DNA of 64,000 nt from Bacteroidales bacterium WCE2004. Lineage in GTDB: Bacteria; Bacteroidota; Bacteroidia; Bacteroidales; UBA932. The stretch spans positions 62,001 through 126,000 of the forward strand of contig FUZR01000002.1 of NCBI GenBank assembly GCA_900167895.1, read 5' to 3'. The notes beneath the pieces are model-generated. The model searched no databases, was not told the origin of the DNA, and was given only the letters and a program-made list of their open reading frames with translations. The position numbers were made by a program, and so were the translations under genes. Below are positions 1 to 8,625 of this stretch, piece after piece (the first letter of the stretch is position 1; each line of letters starts with the position of its first letter).

Positions 1-124
1 GGCTGCGGTACTCGGGCTCCAGGACCACGGTCCCGCGGAGCGAGCCCGCAACGCCGGCCTGCCGCGGCAGACCGAATTTCTCGGGCAGTGGCGCATGGAA
101 GTATGCGACAGGTTTAATCTCCAT
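1..124 (-). CDS. trmO: TrmO-type tRNA m6t6A37 methyltransferase, 3' part outside window
   Basis: Only the first 41 codons are in the window; the gene continues past position 1. The N-terminus reads MEIKPVAYFHAP followed by EKFGLPRQAG and RGTVVLEPEY, which is the start of the TsaA/TrmO fold. Known members N6-methylate t6A at position 37 of threonine tRNAs using S-adenosylmethionine. The ATG at 122-124 overlaps the last 11 bases of the M23 peptidase gene, so the two are probably co-transcribed. The family call is good, but the missing C-terminus cannot be checked. Confidence 0.75.
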   Translation of the reverse strand, partial: MEIKPVAYFHAPLPEKFGLPRQAGVAGSLRGTVVLEPEYRS

Positions 125-1370
125 TTTCCTCTGCGTCACGCCCGGCTTGAACAGGTGTATTAAGCTCGGCTATATACTTGTCGTACAGCGCGTTGAATTT
201 GTCCAGATGTTTTTTGTCCAGCGGCTCCGAGGCGGGGGAGTTGAGCGACAGCGGGTCGATGGCCTTGCCGTTCTGGAATACGCGGAAGTCGAGGTGCGGG
301 CCCGTGGCCGTACCGGTGGCGCCGACATAGCCGATGAGCTGGCCCTGCGAGACGTGCGTGCCGACCTTGAGGCCGGGGGCATACTTGGACAGGTGCATGT
401 AGCTGGTCTCGTAGCCGCGGGCGTGCTTGAGGCGGATCCGGTTGCCACCGCCGCCGGCATCCCAGCCAATGCGCATCACCGTGCCGTCGCCGATGGCGTG
501 GACCGGTGTGCCCGTAGGCGCTGCATAATCCACGGCGGTGTGGGCCTTGACCTTGCCTGTCACGGGATGCTTGCGCGCATAGGAGAACCGGCTGCTGATG
601 CGGTTGTACTTAAGCGGTGCCTTGAGGAACATCCGCTTGAGGCTCTCGCCGCCCTTGTCCCAGTAAGTGCTGCGCCCGCCTTCGCCCGTGTCGAAGCGGA
701 CCGCCGCGACTTCCTTGCCCGCTGCGGCGTTGAAGAGACAGAAATGCACCGTATCAATGCCGACCACATCGCCTTCGCAGACGCTTTCGGTATAGATCAT
801 CCGGAACCGGTCGTTCTTCTGCAACGTGAAGAAGTTGACGCTCCACTGATAGATGTCGGCCAGGGTCATGATCAGATTGGGGGAGCCCCCCGCGGCGATC
901 ATGTCGTTCCAGAGGGAACTGTTGATGGTCACGTCCGTGATGCGCCGCCGGTGCACCACGGGCTTCTCCACCCGCCAGACAGCGAGGGAATCCGCGCACT
1001 GGAACACGGTGGAATGGACCCGGTCCTCCGCATATACGACATAGCAGAGCCTCCTGGAGCCGCCCTGGGCGGTCTCGTAATAGGCCTGCACCGGATTGCC
1101 GGCGCGCAGCTTGCGGACGTCAAAAACGCCTTCGCAACGCTGTGCGAGCGCATAGGCATCGGATGCGCCAAGTCCCAGACGGTTCATCAGGACGGTGAAG
1201 GAGTCGCCGGAACGGACCAGGGTGGAATCGGCATCAAAACATTCCGGGATAAATCCCACCGGCGGAGTGGGCAGGATCTCGACGGGGCCGACGATGACAC
1301 GGCCGCGCGGGCCGCAGGATGACAAAACTGAAAGGCAGAGCGCCAGGATGAGGTAGATTCTTCGTTTCAC
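114..1370 (-). CDS. M23 family murein endopeptidase, lipoprotein
   Basis: This 418-residue protein starts with a lipoprotein signal (hydrophobic stretch ending LSSC, Cys19), so it should be anchored in an envelope membrane. The C-terminal LytM/M23 domain (about residues 255-375) carries the zinc ligands of HxxxD (His277, Asp281) and HLD (His359), plus His326. The family cuts peptide cross-links in peptidoglycan. The N-terminal half resembles the LysM/OapA-like region of the YebA/MepM group. The start codon is GTG at 1368-1370, 22 bases after the stop of the HerA-like gene, and the stop overlaps trmO. All three genes therefore look like one operon. Confidence 0.88.
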   Translation of the reverse strand: MKRRIYLILALCLSVLSSCGPRGRVIVGPVEILPTPPVGFIPECFDADSTLVRSGDSFTVLMNRLGLGASDAYALAQRCEGVFDVRKLRAGNPVQAYYETAQGGSRRLCYVVYAEDRVHSTVFQCADSLAVWRVEKPVVHRRRITDVTINSSLWNDMIAAGGSPNLIMTLADIYQWSVNFFTLQKNDRFRMIYTESVCEGDVVGIDTVHFCLFNAAAGKEVAAVRFDTGEGGRSTYWDKGGESLKRMFLKAPLKYNRISSRFSYARKHPVTGKVKAHTAVDYAAPTGTPVHAIGDGTVMRIGWDAGGGGNRIRLKHARGYETSYMHLSKYAPGLKVGTHVSQGQLIGYVGATGTATGPHLDFRVFQNGKAIDPLSLNSPASEPLDKKHLDKFNALYDKYIAELNTPVQAGRDAEENGD

Positions 1371-1392
1371 TCAGAATGACAGGATTACGGAA

Positions 1393-2994
1393 TTATTTGA
1401 TGAGGCTGCCGAGGATGCTGCGGGTGAGGGAACGGAGCGCGCTGGAAGTGGCGCTGTTCAAGGCCTTCTCGGCGGTCGTCTTCTTGCTCTTGGATTTCTT
1501 GCCGGTGACGGCGTTGGCGACGGCCGTGCCCGCGCTGCGGGACACGCTCGAGATGGCGGCCGTGGCGGCAGCGGCGGCTACGGTGCCAAGGATGGTCTTC
1601 TTGGCCTTGGAGGACTTGGAGGCGGATTTCTTCTCCGCAACCTCCCTGGCGGCCTCTTCCTTCTGCTTCGCGATCTCCTCCTGCTGCTTCGCCTGCTCCT
1701 CGGCGGCCTTCTGCGCGTCGGCGAGCAGCACCTCGAACGCGGATTCGCGGTCGATGACCTGGTCGTACTTGCCGCCTACGGGCGAAGCGGCGTTGATGTC
1801 CAGGCGCTGGCCGGGCGTGATGGCGCCGATCTGGCTGAGCGGGAAGAGGATCTTGGCGCGCTCCACGATCCCCGGGGCGCCCTTGGCGTCGAGGAAGCTG
1901 ACCAGCGCCTCGCCGGTCTCGAGGGCCATGATGGCCTCGTCCGTCTTGAAGGCGGGATTGGCGCGGAAGGTCTCCGCGGCGGCCTTGACGGCCTTCTGGT
2001 CCTTGGGCGTGAAGGCGCGCAGGGCATGCTGGACGCGGTTGCCCAGCTGGCCGAGGACACTCTCAGGGATGTCGGTGGGGCTCTGCGTGATGAAGTAGAC
2101 GCCGATGCCCTTGCTTCGGATCAGGCGGACCACCTGCTCGATCTTGCTGATCAGGGCGGGAGCCGTGTCCGTGAAGAGGGTGTGGGCCTCGTCGAAGAAG
2201 AACACGAGTTTCGGCAGCTCCGGGTCGCCGACCTCCGGCATCGTGGCATAGATCTCGGAGAGCAGCCACAGCAGGAAGGTCGAATAGAGCTTGGGGTTGA
2301 GCATCAGCTTGTCGGCGGCAAGAACGCTCATCACGCCCTTGCCGTCCTCGACGGCGAAGAGGTCCTGGATGTCGAAGGCAGGCTCCGCGAAGAACTTCTC
2401 GGCGCCCTGGTTCTCCAGGGAGAGCAGCGCGCGCTGGATGGCGCCGATGCTGGCAGGGGAGACGTTGCCGTACTGGCGGGTGTATTCTTCGGCGTGCTCC
2501 GCCACATAGGAGAGCATCGCGCGCAGGTCCTTCATGTCGATGAGCAGCAGGCCGCGGTCGTCGGCCACGCGGAAGACGATGTCCATCACGCCGGACTGCA
2601 CCTCATTGAGGCCCAGCAGGCGGCTGAGCAGCTGCGGGCCCATGTTGGAGATGGTGGTGCGCATGGGATGACCCTGCTCGCCGAAAACGTCGTAGAAACG
2701 CGTGGGGCAACCCGCGAACGTGGGCGTGTCGAGGCCGAACTCCGGCAGGCGCTTCTCGATAAAGCCGCTCAGGCGGCCGGCCTGGCTGATGCCGGAAAGG
2801 TCGCCCTTCATGTCGGCCATGAAGCAGGGCACGCCTGCCTGGCTGAAACTCTCGGCGATCACCTGCAGGGTGACCGTCTTGCCGGTGCCGGTGGCACCTG
2901 CGATGAGGCCGTGCCGGTTGGCCATCTTGCCAACGATGGAAATGGGCCCGTTGGGCCCGTGGGCGACATAAAGTCCGTGGGTAGCGTCGTACAT
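1393..2994 (-). CDS. HerA-like DUF853 ATPase (YjgR type)
   Basis: A 533-residue ATPase. The Walker A motif GATGTGKT lies near residues 33-40, followed by MADMKGDLSGIS typical of DUF853/HerA-like proteins, and a Walker B region FFFDEAHTLF. A Lys/Ala/Glu-rich segment near the C-terminus looks coiled-coil. The family is related to HerA/FtsK-type DNA pumps, but its cellular role is not established. I chose ATG at 2992-2994. A longer frame from a TTG at 3036 would begin upstream of the apparent -7 element (TAACTTTA, complement of 3025-3032). The M23 peptidase and trmO follow closely on the same strand. Confidence 0.85.
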   Translation of the reverse strand: MYDATHGLYVAHGPNGPISIVGKMANRHGLIAGATGTGKTVTLQVIAESFSQAGVPCFMADMKGDLSGISQAGRLSGFIEKRLPEFGLDTPTFAGCPTRFYDVFGEQGHPMRTTISNMGPQLLSRLLGLNEVQSGVMDIVFRVADDRGLLLIDMKDLRAMLSYVAEHAEEYTRQYGNVSPASIGAIQRALLSLENQGAEKFFAEPAFDIQDLFAVEDGKGVMSVLAADKLMLNPKLYSTFLLWLLSEIYATMPEVGDPELPKLVFFFDEAHTLFTDTAPALISKIEQVVRLIRSKGIGVYFITQSPTDIPESVLGQLGNRVQHALRAFTPKDQKAVKAAAETFRANPAFKTDEAIMALETGEALVSFLDAKGAPGIVERAKILFPLSQIGAITPGQRLDINAASPVGGKYDQVIDRESAFEVLLADAQKAAEEQAKQQEEIAKQKEEAAREVAEKKSASKSSKAKKTILGTVAAAAATAAISSVSRSAGTAVANAVTGKKSKSKKTTAEKALNSATSSALRSLTRSILGSLIK

Positions 2995-3093
2995 ATCAGT
3001 CTGGTTTTTAGTTTTTCGGTTCGGTAAAGTTAACAATAATCGGGGAAAATTTCTAAATTAGCCGCGTTAACTAACCACAAAATCCGCTATCAG

Positions 3094-3762
3094 ATGAAAA
3101 AGTACTTTGCTGAATGTATCGGCACTTTCGTGCTGACGCTTCTCGGTTGCGGCACCGCCATGTTCCTGGGTTGCAACACCCCGGCCGGTGTCGTCGGGAC
3201 TGCCGTCGCCTTCGGCCTTACCGTCATTGCGATGGCTTACACGATCGGATCCATCTCCGGTTGCCACATCAATCCGGCCATCACCCTCGCCGTGGCCCTG
3301 TCCGGCAGGATGAGCTGGAAAGATGCCTGCGGCTACTGGAGCGGGCAGTTCGTCGGCGGCATCCTCGCCGGTGCCGTATTGTTCCTCCTCACCCGGGTCG
3401 TCGCCGCGCCCGACCTGACCGGCGCCCTGGGCAGCAACGGTGTCGCCAACGCCGGAGGCGCCGGCGGAGCCATCCTCGTAGAGGCGATCGCCACTTTCAT
3501 CTTCGTGCTCGTCGTCCTGGGCAGCACCGACGCCAAGAAGGGCGCCGGCAACCTGGCCGGCCTCGCGATCGGTCTTACCCTCATCCTGGTGCACCTCGTG
3601 TGCATCAACCTGACCGGCACTTCGGTCAATCCCGCGCGTTCCCTGGGCCCGGCCCTCTTCGCGAACTGCGAAGCGCTGGCCTGCGTATGGGTCTTCTTCG
3701 TCGGTCCGTGCATCGGCGCGGCCCTCGCGGCCTGCACCTGGAAGTGCCTCGCCAAGGAGTAG
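3094..3762 (+). CDS. aqpZ: Aquaporin Z-like water channel
   Basis: A 222-residue MIP-family channel with both pore signatures, HINPAITLAVA in the first half and VNPARSLGPALF in the second, and six hydrophobic segments. Length and motifs fit AqpZ, an inner-membrane water channel, better than the longer glycerol facilitators. The gene stands alone, divergent from the HerA-like gene, and ends in a clear rho-independent terminator. Confidence 0.93.
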   Translation: MKKYFAECIGTFVLTLLGCGTAMFLGCNTPAGVVGTAVAFGLTVIAMAYTIGSISGCHINPAITLAVALSGRMSWKDACGYWSGQFVGGILAGAVLFLLTRVVAAPDLTGALGSNGVANAGGAGGAILVEAIATFIFVLVVLGSTDAKKGAGNLAGLAIGLTLILVHLVCINLTGTSVNPARSLGPALFANCEALACVWVFFVGPCIGAALAACTWKCLAKE

Positions 3763-3783
3763 TCTGTCCGAGACAAGGAAAAG

Positions 3784-3818
3784 AAAGGCCCCTGAGCATG
3801 TCTCCGGGGCCTTTCTTT
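3784..3818 (+). terminator. Rho-independent terminator after aqpZ
   Basis: AAAGGCCCC pairs with GGGGCCTTT around an 11-base loop containing TGAGCATG. A T-rich tail (CTTTCTTTT) follows directly. It lies 22 bases after the aqpZ stop. Confidence 0.85.
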
Positions 3819-3901
3819 TGGTATCCGTCGTGTTATCGGGTGCGAGTGGAAGTATGAGTCGGCTGCAAATATATGGAATTATTTTGTTAAATTTGTCTTT
3901 G

Positions 3902-4678
3902 ATGGCATTAATTGATCAAGTAACTTCCTGGGAAGGCAAGAAGACTTATCTGTTCCGTGGCCGGGAGATCCTGGTCCGCGAAGGAGGGGAGGCTGCGGGA
4001 GCGGACGCCGTCGCCCGTCTCGACGCTTCCTGCATCGACCGCCTCTGCGAGGATACGCTCACCGGCTGCATCGGCGTCGCGCTCCAGCCGGACGCGCCGG
4101 CGCCTGCCGGCTGCGCTTTCGAGCCCTTCCCGTCCTATTTCTACACGCACGACGAGGCGGAGAACGCCCGCGCAGCCCGGATGAAGGGCTACTGCAACTG
4201 GCTGTCCGCCACACGCTTCTGTCCTTATTGCGGGCACCCGCTCGTGCTCCACGAATCGGAGAACGCCCAGGTCTGTCCCGCCTGCGGCCGGCTGCATTAT
4301 CCGCGGATCGAGCCCTGCATCATCACGCTCATTTCCCGGGGGGAGGAGCTCCTGCTGCTGCGCAATGTGCGCGACACGCAAGGGATCTACGCCTGCCTGG
4401 CCGGCTTCGTCGAGACCGGCGAGACGCTGGAACAGGCCCTGCGCCGCGAAGTGCGCGAGGAGACGTCCCTGGAGGTCAAGAATATCCGTTATGCGGGGAG
4501 CCAGGGCTGGCCTTTTCCGGACCAGCTGATGATGGCCTTTTATGCCGAATATGCGGGCGGCGAGATCCGCATCCAGGAGTCGGAGATCGCCGACGCCCGC
4601 TGGTTTCGGCGCGACGCGCTGCCGCCCCTGCCAAGGCCGGGCTCCATCGCCCGGCGCCTGATCGAAAACGATTTCTGA
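3902..4678 (+). CDS. nudC: NADH pyrophosphatase-like Nudix hydrolase
   Basis: A 258-residue protein with NudC architecture. A zinc ribbon (CPYCG and CPACG, around residues 103-127) precedes the Nudix domain. The Nudix box reads GFVETGETLEQALRREVREE in the GX5EX7REUXEE pattern, and the NADH-family signature appears as SQGWPFP. Known members split NAD(H) or remove NAD caps from RNA. The ATG at 3902 is preferred because an upstream extension from 3818 shows no family resemblance. A TAAATTTG element sits at 3888-3895, very close to the start. The HD gene begins on the base after the stop. Confidence 0.85.
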   Translation: MALIDQVTSWEGKKTYLFRGREILVREGGEAAGADAVARLDASCIDRLCEDTLTGCIGVALQPDAPAPAGCAFEPFPSYFYTHDEAENARAARMKGYCNWLSATRFCPYCGHPLVLHESENAQVCPACGRLHYPRIEPCIITLISRGEELLLLRNVRDTQGIYACLAGFVETGETLEQALRREVREETSLEVKNIRYAGSQGWPFPDQLMMAFYAEYAGGEIRIQESEIADARWFRRDALPPLPRPGSIARRLIENDF

Positions 4679-5326
4679 ATGGAACTGAACGATACGCTCG
4701 TCCGCTTCGTCGAAGCGGAAATCATCCCGCGCTATGCGGCTTTCGACAAGGCGCACCGGGAAGACCACGCGCGCCAGGTCATCGCCCGCGCACTGGACCT
4801 GGCGGCCCATTATCCCGTGGATGTCAATATCGTCTACGCCGCGGCGGCCTGCCACGACCTGGGGCTCGCCGTGGACCGCAAGACGCACCACCTGGAGAGC
4901 GGCCGCATCATCCGCGGGATGGCGGAGCTTCGCCAGTGGTTCACTGAAGAAGACATCGAAACGATTGCGCAAGCGGCCGAAGACCACCGCGCCTCCTCCG
5001 ACCACGCCCCGCGCAGCATCTACGGACGCATCGTGGCGGAAGCCGACCGGCTCATCGAGCCGGTCACAATCATCCGCCGCACCGTCCAGTACGGCCTGTC
5101 GCACTATCCGGAGCTTCCCCGCGAGGGGCACTGGGAGCGGACGCTGGAGCATATGCTTGAAAAATACGGGGACCAGGGCTATCTGAAGCTCTGGATCCCC
5201 GAATCACCGAATGCCGTCCAGCTGGAGGCGCTGCGCGCGATTATCCGCGACGAAACGGCGCTCCGCGCGCATTTCGAGCGGATCTTCGACGAGGAACTGA
5301 AGAGTGCGCCGCCTTCTGAGCATTGA
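4679..5326 (+). CDS. HD-domain phosphohydrolase-like protein
   Basis: A 215-residue HD-superfamily protein. The metal-binding pattern is visible as His in HREDHARQV, the HD pair in AAACHDLGL, and a later Asp in EADRL. Such proteins hydrolyse phosphate esters such as nucleotides or phosphonates, but the substrate cannot be read from the sequence. The ATG starts on the base following the nudC stop, which points to translational coupling and a possible shared role in nucleotide clean-up. Confidence 0.75.
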   Translation: MELNDTLVRFVEAEIIPRYAAFDKAHREDHARQVIARALDLAAHYPVDVNIVYAAAACHDLGLAVDRKTHHLESGRIIRGMAELRQWFTEEDIETIAQAAEDHRASSDHAPRSIYGRIVAEADRLIEPVTIIRRTVQYGLSHYPELPREGHWERTLEHMLEKYGDQGYLKLWIPESPNAVQLEALRAIIRDETALRAHFERIFDEELKSAPPSEH

Positions 5327-5375
5327 TTGTGGCGCACAATTTGTTAGTTCGGCCTTGTAACAAATACAATGCGCT

Positions 5376-5813
5376 ATGAAAAGGTCTATCTTCTTCCTGA
5401 TGCTGACCCTCCTGTCAGCCGCTTCCTGTTCTATTCCGCGTTTTGTCCCCATCGAGTCCTCACTGCAGGAACAATGGCCCGGCCGGACGCACGCCGAAAT
5501 CATCCGGGAATTCGGCGCGCCCAACCGGGAAATCTCGGATGGCGCGGATGGAATGGTCCTCGTCTATGAACGGACCACGATAACCAGCAGCACGCACGAG
5601 TTCATGGAGCGCTACACGACGACAACTGAAGAGAACCGCTTGTTCAAGGAATTCTACATCGATGCCGCCGGGATTTGCTACAACGTCCGTTCCAACGAAT
5701 CCGTCCGCGAGGATAAGGTCAGCGTCCTGGGAACGGTTGCCGGTATCACGCTCATTGGCCTTGTGCCCATTCTGTTTATAAATAATAACGCAGATAGCGG
5801 AGACTGTGAATGA
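5376..5813 (+). CDS. Small BamE/SmpA-like lipoprotein of unknown function
   Basis: A 145-residue protein with a lipoprotein signal (LSAASC, Cys18). The segment RTHAEIIREFGAPNRE is reminiscent of the SmpA/OmlA (BamE) helix-turn, where a pattern ending in GxP is common. A hydrophobic stretch near the C-terminus (GTVAGITLIGLVPILF) could be a second membrane contact. I do not recognise a specific family. It is a single-gene unit with its own terminator. Confidence 0.6.
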   Translation: MKRSIFFLMLTLLSAASCSIPRFVPIESSLQEQWPGRTHAEIIREFGAPNREISDGADGMVLVYERTTITSSTHEFMERYTTTTEENRLFKEFYIDAAGICYNVRSNESVREDKVSVLGTVAGITLIGLVPILFINNNADSGDCE

Positions 5814-5842
5814 AAAAGGCCCGGAATTCCGGGCCTTTTTCG
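5813..5842 (+). terminator. Rho-independent terminator
   Basis: AAAAGGCCCGG pairs with CCGGGCCTTTT across AATT, followed by TTTTTCG. It overlaps the end of the lipoprotein gene. The A-run on the other arm could also help stop minus-strand transcripts ending at the 49-residue peptide. Confidence 0.8.
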
Positions 5843-5863
5843 TATAGATTCCAGACGTCCTGA

Positions 5864-6013
5864 CTAGTCTTCTTCGAAGTCGCGGCCGGCAATGCCGGGG
5901 TTCCCGAAGAAGGAATCGCCGGAGGCGCAGATGATGGCGCCGTTTTCCAGTTCAATCTCGACGGTCAGGGTCTCAGGTTTGATGTATTCAGCTTTCATGA
6001 TCAGGTCTTTCAT
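5864..6013 (-). CDS. 49-residue acidic peptide coupled to a fimbrillin gene
   Basis: The open frame begins MKDLIMKAEYIKPE, has a central hydrophobic Cys motif (GAIICASGDSF) and ends in an acidic tail (RDFEED). Its ATG overlaps the TAA of the fimbrillin gene in a TAATG junction, so translation is probably coupled. There is no signal peptide. The pattern Y-x-x-P-E, alternating E-x-E, then I-x-x-x-S resembles the separate 41-residue peptide at 12385. Peptides of this style occur next to Bacteroidota surface genes, but I know of no assigned function. Confidence 0.6.
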   Translation of the reverse strand: MKDLIMKAEYIKPETLTVEIELENGAIICASGDSFFGNPGIAGRDFEED

Positions 6014-7257
6014 TAAGGGTTAACGGGAATGATGATGGGGATGAACGGAGCATAGAAGTCTTTTCCGTTGTCGTACTTCATCTTGTCCATTCTGATATTG
6101 ATGAGATTCGTCTTGTTGAAGCCGAAGCCGTTGGTCATTTCCAGCGGGATGTAAACCTCTCCGAGATTATCCTCGGTGCCGTTGGCGGCAGCCTCCGCGT
6201 TCCTATGGTCCAGGATACTTTCAAGGACGACATTCATTACCCAGTCCGAGTCCGTCGGGACAATCACTCCAAGCACCTTGTCGTTGAGCCAGTCGTCATT
6301 TTCCGTCGACGCCAGTCCCTCATAGAAATCAGTGTACATCTCCAGTGCTTCTGCATAGTCATCCTCGTCGGAGTCCTCGTCGAGACAGGCCAGATCATAA
6401 TAGGTCGGCGTGTCTTTGGTCCTGTATTCGATGATCTGGCAGGTGACGCTGATGTAGCTGTTGTTCAAAGGATGTCCATAATTGCCGTCCGTGTCCCAAG
6501 GCGTCGGTTTATGCGGCATCACATAGATGTCGCCGTCAATATTTCCGTCCAGCGAGATGAAGTCGCTCACGGCAGCGGGTTTGAAATCTACGGGATTCTT
6601 CAACTTGATGACGATATCCCCATAGCCGGCATCTTCCGGATCGACGGTCCAGGGGTTTGTATCAAAGTTCGCGAAATCGAAAGTGCCCTTGGTGGCAATG
6701 TGATGCAGCGTGATCTTCGTCACGTGGATATGAAGGTCGTTTTCGCCGCCACGGGCGTCCTTGTCGAACCCGATCTTGAACTTGACCGAAGAAAGGGCGT
6801 GCTTGAAGAGCAGGGACACGGGCGTGCCGTCTTCGTTGCCTTCGCTCAGTGCGACCAGCAGGTCTTTCTGCTCGTCGACGTCAGCAGGGACGGTGTACTC
6901 GAACTTTCCGTCCTCGATGGCCGGAGCGGAGTCCGTGTTGTCGCAGGTCGCAAAGAAGGTGTGCGTGTCCTCGCCGCCGGGCCAGCAAAGGTCTTCGTGT
7001 CCCGTGGCTACCCAGCCGCTTCCGGGGTTGGTAAACAGGAAATTGTCCATCCACTTGCTGGAAGCGCCCTGGATGCCCACCATGTTGAAGGCACTGACGT
7101 CGGAAATCTCTTCGCCACGCGTCCCTTCGTTGTTATTGATCACATGGATGACAAACGGCCTCCCGGGATCCGGAGCGGCAGATGATCGTTGCTCTTTTTC
7201 GCAACCCGCGAGGGTTGCAATGGCCAGAAGAGCGACTGGAAGGTATGAGTTTCTCAT
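6013..7257 (-). CDS. Fimbrillin family lipoprotein
   Basis: A 414-residue protein with a lipoprotein signal (IATLAGC, Cys19). The mature part has the beta-rich layout of the Bacteroidota FimA/Mfa1-like fimbrillins: an early TRGEEISDVSAFNMVG segment, a HALSSVKFKIGF motif and TKITLHHIATKGTFDF. Such lipoproteins are exported to the surface and polymerise by strand exchange after proteolysis, or act as tip or anchor subunits. No other fimbrial gene is adjacent, so it may be an orphan subunit. The 49-residue peptide follows without a gap. Confidence 0.75.
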   Translation of the reverse strand: MRNSYLPVALLAIATLAGCEKEQRSSAAPDPGRPFVIHVINNNEGTRGEEISDVSAFNMVGIQGASSKWMDNFLFTNPGSGWVATGHEDLCWPGGEDTHTFFATCDNTDSAPAIEDGKFEYTVPADVDEQKDLLVALSEGNEDGTPVSLLFKHALSSVKFKIGFDKDARGGENDLHIHVTKITLHHIATKGTFDFANFDTNPWTVDPEDAGYGDIVIKLKNPVDFKPAAVSDFISLDGNIDGDIYVMPHKPTPWDTDGNYGHPLNNSYISVTCQIIEYRTKDTPTYYDLACLDEDSDEDDYAEALEMYTDFYEGLASTENDDWLNDKVLGVIVPTDSDWVMNVVLESILDHRNAEAAANGTEDNLGEVYIPLEMTNGFGFNKTNLINIRMDKMKYDNGKDFYAPFIPIIIPVNP

Positions 7258-7369
7258 TTGGATAAAAATTGTTTAAACGAAAATAATGATAATTCAGAAC
7301 ACCTGCAAGTCTCTTTTAAAAAAAGTGACATCGATTCCCACGGGAACGGATGTCTGGACTGGGAACAAC

Positions 7370-7400
7370 TTGTCAGTCCGGGCAGAAATCGGTATCTTTG
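7370..7400 (+). promoter_or_regulatory. Bacteroidota promoter of the glycosyltransferase gene
   Basis: TTG at 7370-7372 and TATCTTTG at 7393-7400 are separated by 20 bases, matching the -33/-7 consensus of the Bacteroidota primary sigma factor. The ATG at 7409 lies only eight bases further on, so the transcript has almost no leader. Confidence 0.75.
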
Positions 7401-7408
7401 CGCCCGCA

Positions 7409-8578
7409 ATGAAAATACTGTTTGTAATTAATAATTTCTATATACCCGGAAACGGCATCTCTGCTTCTGCCCGCCGTACCGTCGCTGCATTGAAGCAGAT
7501 TGGAGAAGATGTCCGTATCCTGGCGGGGCCCAACCCGGACCCTGACGGTCCCCAGCCTGACTTTCCCCTGGAGGAGTATATATTCCCGTTTTTCCAGCCC
7601 ATCATCGAGTCCAGCGGCTTTTCCTACGCCTCCGGCGACATGAAGATGATCGAGAAAGCGGTCCGTTGGGCCGACGTGGTCCACCTGGAGGAGACTTTCG
7701 TCCTGCAGTGGAAGACCATCAGGGTGGCAAAAAAACTGGGCAAACCCATCACCGCGACCTTCCATATGTTCCCCGAGAATCTGATCTACTCGCTGGGCAT
7801 CGGACCGCTCCGCAACTGGAAGTGGCTCAACCGGACCCTCTTCAAGGCCTGGCGGAAGCATATCTATAATGCGTGTGACTACATTCAGTGCCCCACGCAG
7901 ATGGTGATGGACCGCCTGCGCCGGTATCATTTCAAATCCCGGCTCTCCGTCATCTCCAACGGCATTGTTCCGGACGCCTGCACCCGGCCTCAGCTCCCTC
8001 CGGAGGACTATCTGGCCCCGGAGCGTCCCTTCGAGGTCCTGTATGTCGGCCGTCTTTCCCACGAGAAGGACCAGCCCACGCTGATGGAGGCCATGCGCTA
8101 CAGCAAATACGCAGGGCGCATCCGGCTCCACTTCGCAGGCAACGGCCCCCAGAACAAGCGCTACCGGAAAAAGGCGAAAAAAATGTTCGCGCAGGGAGTG
8201 TTCGGTTACGAACCCGTCTTCACTTTCAACAACCGGGAAGAACTCCGGCAACTGGCCGCCAAGGCCGACCTCTGCCCCCATTGTGCTCCCATCGAAGTGG
8301 AAGGGCTCTCCATCATGGAAGCCATGCAGCAGGGCGCCTGCCCCGTCATCGCCGTGAGCCCCTACAGCGGAACATCCCAGTTCGCCCAGGACAGCCGCTG
8401 CACGTTCCCGGCACAGGATCCCAAGGCGCTGGCCCAACGCATCGACTACTGGTTGGATCACCCCCAGGAGCGCTGGGAGATGGGATTGAAGCACGCCCAA
8501 TCCATGGAGCAGTACGACATCCGGCTTTCCGCCATCCAGCTTCGCGACGCCCTGGCAGAAACACTTAAAAGCCGATGA
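7409..8578 (+). CDS. Family 4 glycosyltransferase
   Basis: A 389-residue GT-B enzyme. The N-terminus reads MKILFVINNFYIPGNGIS, the usual donor-side start of GT4 enzymes. The C-terminal half has VLYVGRLSHEKD and the E-x7-E-like motif EVEGLSIMEAMQQG, which binds the nucleotide sugar. GT4 enzymes transfer sugars to lipids, proteins or glycans; the acceptor is unknown. The start at 7409 fits the promoter directly upstream and the family N-terminus; an in-frame extension to 7286 would cross the promoter. The gene is not in a visible polysaccharide cluster. Confidence 0.85.
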   Translation: MKILFVINNFYIPGNGISASARRTVAALKQIGEDVRILAGPNPDPDGPQPDFPLEEYIFPFFQPIIESSGFSYASGDMKMIEKAVRWADVVHLEETFVLQWKTIRVAKKLGKPITATFHMFPENLIYSLGIGPLRNWKWLNRTLFKAWRKHIYNACDYIQCPTQMVMDRLRRYHFKSRLSVISNGIVPDACTRPQLPPEDYLAPERPFEVLYVGRLSHEKDQPTLMEAMRYSKYAGRIRLHFAGNGPQNKRYRKKAKKMFAQGVFGYEPVFTFNNREELRQLAAKADLCPHCAPIEVEGLSIMEAMQQGACPVIAVSPYSGTSQFAQDSRCTFPAQDPKALAQRIDYWLDHPQERWEMGLKHAQSMEQYDIRLSAIQLRDALAETLKSR

Positions 8579-8602
8579 CTCCCGGAGAGGGGAGCCATCG
8601 GC
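8571..8602. terminator. Hairpin between convergent genes
   Basis: GCCGATG pairs with CATCGGC and CTCCC with GGGAG. It spans the stop of the glycosyltransferase gene and lies between two convergent genes. There is no clear T-run, so termination is inferred from position only. Confidence 0.45.
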
Positions 8603-8625
8603 CATAAGAATTCAGGAAAGGTTTT

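Noticed and set aside
7286..7408. N-terminal extension of the glycosyltransferase
   Set aside because: It would cross a good promoter, and the family N-terminus begins at 7409.
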